A stretch of 6,755 nucleotides of DNA, taken from assembly GCA_012797725.1 (NCBI GenBank), contig JAAZON010000208.1:1-6755 (forward strand), written 5' to 3'. This DNA comes from SAR324 cluster bacterium (GTDB lineage: Bacteria; Bdellovibrionota; UBA2361; JAAZON01). The notes beneath the pieces were generated by a model. That model had not been told where the DNA came from and made no database searches. It saw nothing but the letters and a program-made list of their open reading frames with translations. Of this stretch, positions 1 through 5,892 are shown piece by piece. The position numbers and the translations under genes are program-made. How positions within the stretch are numbered: position 1 is the stretch's first letter; the number at the start of each line of letters is the position of its first letter.

Positions 1-2121
1 ATGAGTAATCCTGATGAAGCAACGGCCGACATTATTTCTTATGCGGCCGGGCATAAAGCAATGGGACTTTATGCCATGTGGGCTCTTCGAAATGAGATAT
101 TTAGACAATATAATGAAGATTTGTTGCCAAAGGATCCAAAGAAGCAGCTTCGCCTCGAAGATCTATTGGGTTTTAGAAGGAATCCAACCCAGAATACACC
201 ACTTTTCAAAAAGTTCGGAGCAAAAGCTTTGGATGGGCACCCGTCACCAATGGTTCCATTTGTACGTCTCTCTACAGGGGCATCGGGTGTTGGCGTTGGT
301 TCTTCTTTCGGCTTGGCTTTTGCTGCGCGAGATTGTTATGGGGCCAACGCACCTTTCGTGCATGTAATTGAAGGAGAAGGAGGGTTGACCCCAGGCCGAG
401 TGCATGAAGCTATGGCGGCTGCATCGAGTGCGCAAGTGAATAATATTGTATTACACATTGATTGGAACCAGGCCTCCATTGATTCCGATAGAGTATGCCG
501 AGATGCAGGGCTTCCGGGAGATTATGTTCAATGGAACCCGATGGAGTTTGCATACCTACATGATTGGAATGTAATTTATGTTCCGAATGGCTTTGACTTT
601 GAGCAAATCATTGCCGCGCAGCGTGTATCTGTTGAGCGTTCAAACGATCAGCCAACTTGCATAGTCTATAGAACTGTAAAGGGTTGGAAATATGGAATTG
701 AAGGCAAAGCCTCTCATGGTGCAGGTCATAAGTTCTGTTCTGATGAATTTAGGAAATTTTTAGAGCCCTTCGAAACAGAGTTCGGGCTTAAGTTCCCAGT
801 TTTTGATGGTGACTATTCCGAAGAGGGGATTGAAGAGCTTTATTACCAATATCTTCAGTGTATCAGAAGGGCAATGGAAAGTAGGCAGGACATGGTGCAA
901 GCTTTGGGCACTCAACTTCATGGAGCTGCAAAAGCTCTTTCGAATTCAAAGAAAACCTGGAGGGAAGATGCTCCAGATGTAAAAAAGCTTTATGGCTTCT
1001 CTCCCAATAAAATACCTTCTGGACTTTGTATGGAAGCTGGAACTAATGATACCCTGCGAGATTCCCTGGGACGAGTATTGGATTATTTAAACAAAGCCTC
1101 CAGCGGTGCAATTCTAGTAACTGCTGCTGATCTTTGTGGGTCAACAAGTATAAAGAAAGCAAATGATGGTTTTGAGCAAGGTTTTTGGAATGCCGTGAAG
1201 AATCCAAAATCTAGACTCCTTGCGATCGGAGGCATTTGTGAGGATGCAATGGGAGCTTTAATGACAGGAATCTCTGCCTATGGAGCCAGTGTTGGTGTTG
1301 CCTCGTCCTATGGTGCCTTCATAGCCCCTTTGCAGCACATCGCCGCACGTCTACATGCAATCGGCCAGCAGGGTCGAAGAGATTATAATGGGCAGCGGGC
1401 TAACCCATTCATAATGGTTTGTGCGCATGCAGGTTTAAAAACGGGAGAAGATGGCCCGACTCACGCTGACCCTCAGCCTTTGCAATTATTGCAAGAGAAC
1501 TTCCCTTGTGGATCCATTATTACTTTAACTCCTTGGGATCCAAATGAGTTGTGGCCTGTCGTGATAGCAGCCCTAAACAGTCGACCTTCTGTTATTGCAG
1601 TTTTTGTAACACGTCCAAGTGAGAAAATCTTCAACAGGGATGCTCTCAAAATTCCACCTCTTGCATCAGCAGCGAAAGGTGTTTACGCCCTGAGATTCGC
1701 CGATGCGGGCAAAAAACCCTACCATGGCACAGTAGTATTACAGGGTAGTGGTGAAATGAATGCCTTTGTTGAATATGTGCTTCCAAAAATTGATGAGGCA
1801 CACCTGAATATGAATGTGTATTATGTTAGTAGTACTGAGCTTTTTGATTTATTGCCAAAGGATGAGCAAGAAAAGATATTCCCTTTAACGCATCGCAAAG
1901 AAGCAGTGGGAATTACCGGTTTCACGTTGGCAACTTTATATCGATGGGTTCTTTCAGAGGAAGGAAGAGAAATGTCTTTGCATCCCTTCAAAGATGGGCG
2001 TTATCCTGGTAGTGGGCAAGCTCATAAGGTCCTTGAGGAAGCACATCTTGGCGGAGATGCCCAATGGCAATTAATCCAGGATTACGCTGCAAAGTGCGAG
2101 AAAGTGATTATCGAGAGATAG
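1..2121 (+). CDS. tkt: Transketolase, atypical large form, 5' end outside window
   Basis: A thiamine-diphosphate enzyme that would move two-carbon ketol units between sugar phosphates in the cytoplasmic pentose phosphate pathway. Visible in order: GHK (His18) matching the GHG motif; DGHP (His80) and STGASGVGVG; the cofactor motif GEGGLTPGRVHEA (125-137) followed by DWNQASID; KASHGAGH (His239); GGICEDAM with the likely catalytic Glu414; SSYGAF; His476; and GEDGPTHADP (481-490). All three transketolase domains are therefore present. The first Met is probably internal: the GH motif lies about residue 66 in Escherichia coli TktA but at 18 here, and the N-terminal SGHPG segment is absent, so roughly 50 residues should lie upstream of base 1. 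Even so, 706 residues exceed the usual 660-670, with extra sequence around 30-75 and 660-706. GEG replaces the usual GDG, and GICED replaces GIREH. The exchanger gene follows almost immediately, suggesting one transcript. Family assignment is secure; exact substrate range is inferred. Confidence 0.9.
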   Translation: MSNPDEATADIISYAAGHKAMGLYAMWALRNEIFRQYNEDLLPKDPKKQLRLEDLLGFRRNPTQNTPLFKKFGAKALDGHPSPMVPFVRLSTGASGVGVGSSFGLAFAARDCYGANAPFVHVIEGEGGLTPGRVHEAMAAASSAQVNNIVLHIDWNQASIDSDRVCRDAGLPGDYVQWNPMEFAYLHDWNVIYVPNGFDFEQIIAAQRVSVERSNDQPTCIVYRTVKGWKYGIEGKASHGAGHKFCSDEFRKFLEPFETEFGLKFPVFDGDYSEEGIEELYYQYLQCIRRAMESRQDMVQALGTQLHGAAKALSNSKKTWREDAPDVKKLYGFSPNKIPSGLCMEAGTNDTLRDSLGRVLDYLNKASSGAILVTAADLCGSTSIKKANDGFEQGFWNAVKNPKSRLLAIGGICEDAMGALMTGISAYGASVGVASSYGAFIAPLQHIAARLHAIGQQGRRDYNGQRANPFIMVCAHAGLKTGEDGPTHADPQPLQLLQENFPCGSIITLTPWDPNELWPVVIAALNSRPSVIAVFVTRPSEKIFNRDALKIPPLASAAKGVYALRFADAGKKPYHGTVVLQGSGEMNAFVEYVLPKIDEAHLNMNVYYVSSTELFDLLPKDEQEKIFPLTHRKEAVGITGFTLATLYRWVLSEEGREMSLHPFKDGRYPGSGQAHKVLEEAHLGGDAQWQLIQDYAAKCEKVIIER

Positions 2122-2131
2122 GCATTTGCAA

Positions 2132-3262
2132 ATGCAGGAAAAAAATTCTTATGGTCTTTTGGATTTATTTCTGATTACAATTCCAGCCGTTCTATTTGCA
2201 AAATATCTTTTTCATGCATCCGGAACGATTATTTTCATCCTTGCATGCATCTCCATAGTCCCACTTGCCAAATGGCTCGGAATTGCGACGGAAAGGATTG
2301 CAGAAAAGGGCGGAGAAGGAGTAGGTGGCTTATTAAATGCGACTTTCGGGAATGCGGCGGAATTAATAATAGCTGGAGTGGCTATGAGGGATGGTCTTAG
2401 TGAAGTCGTAAAAGCATCTCTCACTGGATCTATTATCGGAAATATTCTCCTTGTAATGGGCGCTTCCTTTATCGCTGGAGGCTCTAGACATAAAATACAA
2501 AATTTTAGTGTAGCAGGAGTTCACTCTCAAACCTCTATGCTTATGCTGGCGACCATTTCCTTAATAATTCCAGCACTTTTTCACTTTATTGCTCTGAATT
2601 CATATTCACTTTCACCTCTTTTGAATTCAGAGCGCAATATAAGCCTCGACATTTCAGCAGTTTTGCTTTTGGTCTATGGCTTTAGTTTGCTGTTTTCTCT
2701 GAAAACTCACAAACAACTCTTCAGCGTTGTAATTGAAAGAGAAGATACAGAATCCCCTCCTCGCAATACATGGTCAATTAAGAAATCCCTTTCAATACTC
2801 TTTATTTCTACCATCTTCATTACCTGGATGAGTGAATTGTTAGTTGGTTCCATTAAGCCCGCGGCAGAGGCTCTTGGAATGTCCGGTTTGTTCATAGGTG
2901 TTATTGTCGTTGCAATAGTCGGTAATGCTGCGGAACATAGTACGGCTGTTGTTGCAGCATTAAAAAATAGGATGGATTTAAGTCTTGGAATTGCAATTGG
3001 AAGCAGCACTCAAATAACTTTGTTTGTCGCTCCCATCCTAGTATTTTTGAGTTATCTCATAGGTCCCCAACCCTTAGATTTGGTTTTTAGTATTTCCGAA
3101 GTAATTGCAATTGCCTTAAGCGTTCTCATCGCAAGTCAAGTTACGGGGGATGGCCAGTCGAATTGGTTTGAGGGTGTGCAACTTATAGCAGTGTACTTAA
3201 TCCTTGCCGTAATGTTCTATTATTTGCCTGTAAGTGGATCTGGGGTAGCTCCACCAAATTGA
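2132..3262 (+). CDS. cax: Calcium/proton exchanger (CaCA superfamily, Cax type)
   Basis: An inner-membrane antiporter expected to export Ca2+ in exchange for protons. The 376-residue protein is hydrophobic with about 10-11 membrane segments and carries the two inverted alpha-repeats of the family. Repeat 1 is GEGVGGLLNATFGNAAELI (about 62-80) followed by GSIIGN; repeat 2 is VVAIVGNAAEHSTAVVAALK (about 259-278) followed by GSSTQI. The acidic residues in the two GNAAE motifs are the expected cation ligands. A polar loop (about 190-220, rich in charged residues) separates the halves, as in Cax and ChaA proteins. I chose ATG 2132; an in-frame TTG at 2126 would add two residues. AGG at 2120-2122, overlapping the transketolase stop, gives a modest ribosome binding site with 9-base spacing. 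Translation is probably coupled to the transketolase gene. Length is normal for bacterial Cax (350-380). Confidence 0.92.
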   Translation: MQEKNSYGLLDLFLITIPAVLFAKYLFHASGTIIFILACISIVPLAKWLGIATERIAEKGGEGVGGLLNATFGNAAELIIAGVAMRDGLSEVVKASLTGSIIGNILLVMGASFIAGGSRHKIQNFSVAGVHSQTSMLMLATISLIIPALFHFIALNSYSLSPLLNSERNISLDISAVLLLVYGFSLLFSLKTHKQLFSVVIEREDTESPPRNTWSIKKSLSILFISTIFITWMSELLVGSIKPAAEALGMSGLFIGVIVVAIVGNAAEHSTAVVAALKNRMDLSLGIAIGSSTQITLFVAPILVFLSYLIGPQPLDLVFSISEVIAIALSVLIASQVTGDGQSNWFEGVQLIAVYLILAVMFYYLPVSGSGVAPPN

Positions 3263-3272
3263 TAGCAGCGTT

Positions 3273-3776
3273 TTAGGCTTCGATTTTTCGTTCCAGTGTA
3301 ACTGAATGATTAAAAATACATTTAAGCGATGATTGCTCATCCATGCATTTCCCCTCTATCTGACCGCTTTCAAGAATGGTGTTACTGCTTTCTCCTGAGA
3401 AATGCCCACGAAAAGTGAACGAGCACGAGGCGGGAATCCCTAGACTTATCTCACTTTGAAAATCATTTCTTTCTTCGGCTCCAAAGGCTGTTTGCTGTTT
3501 ATCAATTCTTGCAATTAATGAAGAGCCTAAATTGCTTTCGTGCTCGACTGTGAAATATTCACCATCTTCATTTATATGAATTTTATATTTTCCATTGCTT
3601 AAAAAGATCTGGATTAAGTTACGACAGGAGTCACGATGGATTCGCAAAGTGTCATCTGATAATTGAATCTCAGGTTGACCCTCGAAAATTCCTGGGCTAA
3701 AAGACTCTCCAGTATCGGTTCCGCTGCATGAGTTGAACAAAACAAGAACGATTGTGCTTATGAAAAATTTTTTCAT
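3273..3776 (-). CDS. Small putative lipoprotein of unknown function
   Basis: A 167-residue protein that I do not recognise. The N-terminus is a lipoprotein-type signal: two lysines, a hydrophobic stretch (FFISTIVLVLF), then FNSC with Cys17 as the likely lipidated residue. Phe at -3 makes the lipobox less than ideal. Ser18, Gly19 and Thr20 follow with no Asp at +2, so by the enterobacterial rule it would go to the outer membrane. The mature part has four more cysteines (51, 118, 144, 153) that could form two disulfides in the periplasm. Alternating polar and hydrophobic stretches such as GKYKIHINEDGEYFTVEHE suggest a beta-rich fold. It starts 7 bases after the SPOUT methyltransferase stop, so the two are very likely cotranscribed. 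A GAGTGAG stretch upstream overlaps that stop and may serve as the ribosome binding site. Function is unknown. Confidence 0.75.
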   Translation of the reverse strand: MKKFFISTIVLVLFNSCSGTDTGESFSPGIFEGQPEIQLSDDTLRIHRDSCRNLIQIFLSNGKYKIHINEDGEYFTVEHESNLGSSLIARIDKQQTAFGAEERNDFQSEISLGIPASCSFTFRGHFSGESSNTILESGQIEGKCMDEQSSLKCIFNHSVTLERKIEA

Positions 3777-3783
3777 AAAAGTC

Positions 3784-4347
3784 TCACTCTCTTTGTCCTA
3801 ACAAACGGTCAAGCACAATTGCACAAGCAGAGCGCACAGAAAGATGATTGTAGTCTTTGAAGCCGCGTATGGGTTCCAATAAATAATCTGCTCTCGATAG
3901 AAGAGCATCACTCATGCCCCAGCCCGTTCCGAACATTAGAAGATACGGCTCGTTCCCCATGTTTATTAGTTCTCGCATAGCCGAGTATGAAATCCTCGAT
4001 TCCCCTTCGTGAGCTGATGTAGCTATGAGCTTAGGGATTTTTCCAGTTCTTAAATCAATTTTGTGAATTGCTTCATCTAAATCACTAATAATGTCAATAC
4101 ACTCTATTGCCTTTTTTCGATCGGGATTATAGGTAGCCCCATATCCATCTTCCCAATGGCTCTCTATCGTGTGGGCAAGCTTTCTAAGTGTTGGAGAAGG
4201 ATGTGCAATAAAGGCAGTTTTTGCTCCAAAGGTTGCTGAGCTTCTGGCAATGTCATGAATGTCAATTAATGTCAGTGACGTTGTGACAACTTTAGATTCC
4301 TTGTCGATCATGTCTGCATGCAGGAGAATTACGCTTAAATCGTTCAT
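3784..4347 (-). CDS. SPOUT-class RNA methyltransferase, Tm1570-like (TrmD-associated)
   Basis: A 187-residue SAM-dependent RNA methyltransferase of the SPOUT (deep trefoil knot) class. Motif 1 is near DIHDIARSSATFGAKTAFIAHP (29-50), with the conserved Asp-Ile-Ala-Arg. Motif 2 is LLMFGTGWGM (136-145). Motif 3 is the knot segment YLLEPIRGF (155-163) continuing through DYNHLSVRSACAIVLDRL. These match the small family typified by Thermotoga maritima Tm1570, which lies next to, or is fused to, TrmD in several bacteria; that is recalled family knowledge, not a search. The position just after trmD fits. The likely substrate is tRNA, but I cannot name the modified position from sequence. The start ATG is preceded by GAGAAG about 3 bases upstream, rather close, within AAAGAGAAGAT. 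A lipoprotein gene follows after 7 bases. A 76-base gap rich in hairpins separates it from trmD, so it may not share that transcript fully. Confidence 0.85.
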   Translation of the reverse strand: MNDLSVILLHADMIDKESKVVTTSLTLIDIHDIARSSATFGAKTAFIAHPSPTLRKLAHTIESHWEDGYGATYNPDRKKAIECIDIISDLDEAIHKIDLRTGKIPKLIATSAHEGESRISYSAMRELINMGNEPYLLMFGTGWGMSDALLSRADYLLEPIRGFKDYNHLSVRSACAIVLDRLLGQRE

Positions 4348-4370
4348 ATCTTCTCTTTAATGCTTACTGC

Positions 4371-4388
4371 TTGTAAGCGTTCTTACAA
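4371..4388. repeat. Perfect 7-bp inverted repeat upstream of the SPOUT methyltransferase
   Basis: TTGTAAG and CTTACAA around a CGTT loop form an 18-base perfect dyad. Another GCTTAC (4362-4367) just to the left can pair with GTAAGC (4373-4378) instead, so the two hairpins exclude one another. The dyad lies between the terminator-like hairpin and the methyltransferase start, 24 bases from its ATG. It could be an operator, an RNA hairpin that protects the 3' or 5' end of a transcript, or part of a switch. No protein or ligand can be named. Confidence 0.5.
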
Positions 4389-4400
4389 CTCTCAAGGAAC

Positions 4401-4439
4401 AAAGCCTTTCTAAGCATAAACGCTTAACAAGGCTTTTTT
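4401..4439 (-). terminator. Terminator-like hairpin over the trmD stop codon
   Basis: A two-part stem: outer arms AAAGCCTT (4401-4408) and AAGGCTTT (4429-4436), inner arms TAAGC (4411-4415) and GCTTA (4422-4426), a 2x2 internal mismatch and a 6-base loop. The trmD stop (4426-4424) lies in the inner stem. In the direction of trmD the stem has an A-run before it and TTTGTT after it, a moderate intrinsic terminator. Read on the plus strand it ends in six T and looks stronger, yet no plus-strand gene ends here. It probably ends or thins rpsP-trmD transcription before the SPOUT methyltransferase gene. Confidence 0.55.
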
Positions 4440-5122
4440 ATAAGATCTGGTCTTGTAATCAAAGTTTTGTTTAAGGCCTGTTCCAGTCTCCACGCTCTTA
4501 TACGTCCATGATCGCCAGAGAGCAATACTTCTGGTACTTCTCTGCCATTAAAAACTTCAGGCCTTGTGTACTGAGGCCACTCAAGTAATGTTAATCCATC
4601 TCCGCGTTGAGAAAAGGATTCTTCAGTTAACGAGTCTGAATTTCCAATAACATCCGGTAACAATCGGCAAACAGATTCAATGAGAGCCATAGCAGGCACT
4701 TCGCCACCCATCATAATAACATCACCGATTGAAAGCTCCTCATCCACGTATAAATCAATGACCCTTTGATCAACGCCCTCATAGCGGCCGCAAATGAGCA
4801 AAAGCTCAGTCTCGCGTGCAAGCTCCTGAGCGCGTTGTTGAGTCATCTTTTGTCCTGATGCGGAAAGTAAGATGACTCTGGCATTTGGAAGCCTTTGTTT
4901 TGCATATTTGATTGCTGCAGAAAGAGGTTCAGGCTTCATAATCATGCCTGGCCCACCCCCATAAGGATAATCATCAACATGGTAATGGGGAGCTTCCGCG
5001 AATTGTCTTATGTCTGTAATTTCAACTTCGATGATTTTTTTCTCTACAGCTTTACCAATAAGACTGACAGAGAAGAAATTCTCAAAAAGTTTTGGAAATA
5101 TGCTAAGAATATGAAGCCGCAT
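4424..5122 (-). CDS. trmD: tRNA (guanine-N1-)-methyltransferase TrmD
   Basis: Makes m1G at position 37 of tRNAs that read codons where an unmodified G37 would allow +1 frameshifting; it is normally essential. The 232-residue SPOUT protein shows the family signature throughout: IFPKLFENF (8-16), the DDYPYGGGPGMIMKPEPL block (50-67), LSASGQKM (86-93), the knot region CGRYEGVDQR (111-120), SIGDVIMMGGEVPAM (131-145), WPQYTRPEVF (182-191) and VLLSGDHGRIRAWR (199-212). By alignment from memory, Arg153 matches E. coli Arg154. The general-base Asp169 of E. coli aligns with Glu168 (TEESF), a conservative change that also occurs in some other TrmD proteins. The C-terminal tail is about 20 residues shorter than in E. 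coli (255 aa). It begins 34 bases after rpsP with no strong Shine-Dalgarno, suggesting translation coupled to or dependent on the rpsP transcript. The stop codon lies inside a terminator-like hairpin. Confidence 0.97.
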   Translation of the reverse strand: MRLHILSIFPKLFENFFSVSLIGKAVEKKIIEVEITDIRQFAEAPHYHVDDYPYGGGPGMIMKPEPLSAAIKYAKQRLPNARVILLSASGQKMTQQRAQELARETELLLICGRYEGVDQRVIDLYVDEELSIGDVIMMGGEVPAMALIESVCRLLPDVIGNSDSLTEESFSQRGDGLTLLEWPQYTRPEVFNGREVPEVLLSGDHGRIRAWRLEQALNKTLITRPDLIKKPC

Positions 5123-5156
5123 TATTCTGATATTTTTCCAGAACTACGACTTGAAA

Positions 5157-5567
5157 TTACTTCTCTTTCTTTGTTTTTGTGGCTGTGCTTTTGGGCTTTG
5201 CTGCTTTTGTGCTCTTCTTGGTTTTTGTGGTGGGTTTTGATTCACCCTTAGCAGAAAGTCTTGCCTTACGAGCCTTGCGTGCAGCAATAATTTTTTGTTT
5301 TTTGTGTGCCTCTCTATCCTCAAGCAGGTTAGGTATGTTTTTTTTGATTAGAGTTTGGACAGAAGCTGTCGCCTTTGCGCCAACTCCGACCCAATAACGA
5401 ATTCTATCTTCTTTGAGTGTCACTGCTGGAGGGTTGCTAAGAGGATCATAATTCCCAACAATTTCAATAAAGCGGCCATCACGTCGAGCTTGTTTTGAAG
5501 CTGCAACGATTCTATAAAAAGGTCTTTTTTTCTGCCCATGTCGAGCTAAACGCAACATTACCGACAC
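5157..5567 (-). CDS. rpsP: 30S ribosomal protein S16 with lysine-rich C-terminal tail, GTG start
   Basis: A small-subunit ribosomal protein that binds 16S rRNA early in assembly. The core SVMLRLARHGQKKRPFYRIV, then RRDGRFIEIVGNYDP, DRIRYWVGVGAKAT and VQTLIKK, is unmistakable S16. I place the start at GTG 5567: the only good ribosome binding site, AAGGAG at 5580-5575, lies 7 bases upstream of it, and the resulting (M)SVMLRLARHG matches the MSV/MAV beginnings common in S16. ATG 5558 would be 16 bases from the site, and ATG 5630 would add a 21-residue unrelated extension. The 136-residue product exceeds the usual 80-90 because of a tail from about residue 83. That tail is nearly all Lys, Ala, Thr, Ser and Arg, a low-complexity basic extension seen in S16 of some lineages. 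trmD follows after 34 bases; the usual rimM gene is not between them. Confidence 0.96.
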   Translation of the reverse strand: MSVMLRLARHGQKKRPFYRIVAASKQARRDGRFIEIVGNYDPLSNPPAVTLKEDRIRYWVGVGAKATASVQTLIKKNIPNLLEDREAHKKQKIIAARKARKARLSAKGESKPTTKTKKSTKAAKPKSTATKTKKEK

Positions 5568-5574
5568 AATTAAT

Positions 5575-5580
5575 CTCCTT
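5575..5580 (-). promoter_or_regulatory. Ribosome binding site that decides the rpsP start
   Basis: AAGGAG on the minus strand, 7 bases before GTG 5567. It is the only strong Shine-Dalgarno in the leader and rules against the ATG at 5558 (16 bases away) and the ATG at 5630 (upstream of the site). Confidence 0.8.
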
Positions 5581-5607
5581 AAATCCAGAATATATCCGTG
5601 AAACCGG

Positions 5608-5636
5608 ATTTTAATACTATTTTCAATCAATTACAA
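5608..5636 (-). promoter_or_regulatory. Putative sigma70-type promoter of rpsP-trmD
   Basis: Read on the minus strand, TTGTAA (5636-5631) and TAAAAT (5613-5608) are separated by exactly 17 bases, matching the -35 and -10 consensus at 4 and 5 of 6 positions. Transcription would begin near 5601, giving a leader of about 33 bases with AAGGAG before the GTG start. A 5-bp inverted repeat, ATCCG/CGGAT with a 6-base loop (5594-5609), overlaps the -10 and the start region and could be an operator or chance. Inferred from spacing only. Confidence 0.45.
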
Positions 5637-5776
5637 AAGAACATGAATCTTAGCAAAGAACTGAAAAAACTCAAACTTCGATTATAGATTATTAATTCCA
5701 TTGCAGATTTTGTATTGTGAAGGTCCTAAAATCAAGGTATCAAAGTATTTATGGAGGTTTTAGCTTCCCAATTTCA

Positions 5777-5804
5777 TTGAAGCTTTTCGATTCCCATGTA
5801 GTAT
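5777..5804 (+). promoter_or_regulatory. Weak promoter candidate for the propeller gene
   Basis: TTGAAG (5777-5782) and TAGTAT (5799-5804), 16 bases apart, each match the sigma70 consensus at 4 of 6 positions. The start would lie about 80 bases before the ATG. Such matches are common in AT-rich DNA, so this is only a candidate. Confidence 0.22.
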
Positions 5805-5881
5805 TCTCAAACGTTTTGAACAAAATAGAGTAGTTTTGGCATCCTAAAATTTCGTTGATGGTTTTGTGTGCATTCTTGTCT

Positions 5882-5888
5882 GGAGGGG
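5882..5888 (+). promoter_or_regulatory. Strong ribosome binding site of the propeller gene
   Basis: GGAGGGG ends four bases before ATG 5893, and its GGAGG core ends six bases before. Together with the signal peptide that follows directly, it fixes the start of the exported protein. Confidence 0.8.
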
Positions 5889-5892
5889 CACC

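Larger units (their letters stand above)
5568..5892. other. Divergent intergenic region between rpsP and the propeller gene
   Basis: A 325-base AT-rich stretch between two divergent starts. It holds the ribosome binding site and a plausible promoter of rpsP on the left, and the ribosome binding site of the propeller gene on the right. The middle (about 5640-5800) has no convincing gene, tRNA, terminator or long repeat. The nonamer TCCTAAAAT occurs twice (5724 and 5842), without other similarity around the copies. A GGAGG at 5753-5757 is followed only by a 9-codon frame beginning inside it at ATG 5751, so it is probably chance. Confidence 0.8.

Noticed and set aside
14..435. Alternative frames within the transketolase start
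   Set aside because: The overlapping transketolase frame has conserved active-site motifs through this stretch.
2212..3009. Minus-strand frames opposite the calcium exchanger
   Set aside because: They are complementary to conserved transmembrane repeats and contain no recognisable protein.
4895..5251. Plus-strand frame of 118 codons opposite trmD and rpsP
   Set aside because: It is antisense to two clearly conserved genes, has no ribosome binding site, and its Trp/Leu/Phe-rich end is the mirror of the lysine-rich S16 tail.
5157..5630. A longer S16 reading starting at ATG 5630
   Set aside because: It lies upstream of the AAGGAG site and across the likely promoter, and its 21 extra residues do not resemble S16.
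5751..5780. GGAGG followed by a possible small peptide
   Set aside because: The only frame is 9 codons long and its ATG overlaps the GGAGG itself, so it cannot serve as its ribosome binding site.
5568..5892. Riboswitch or small RNA in the divergent intergenic region
   Set aside because: Only one 5-bp stem is evident, with no terminator or known conserved core.
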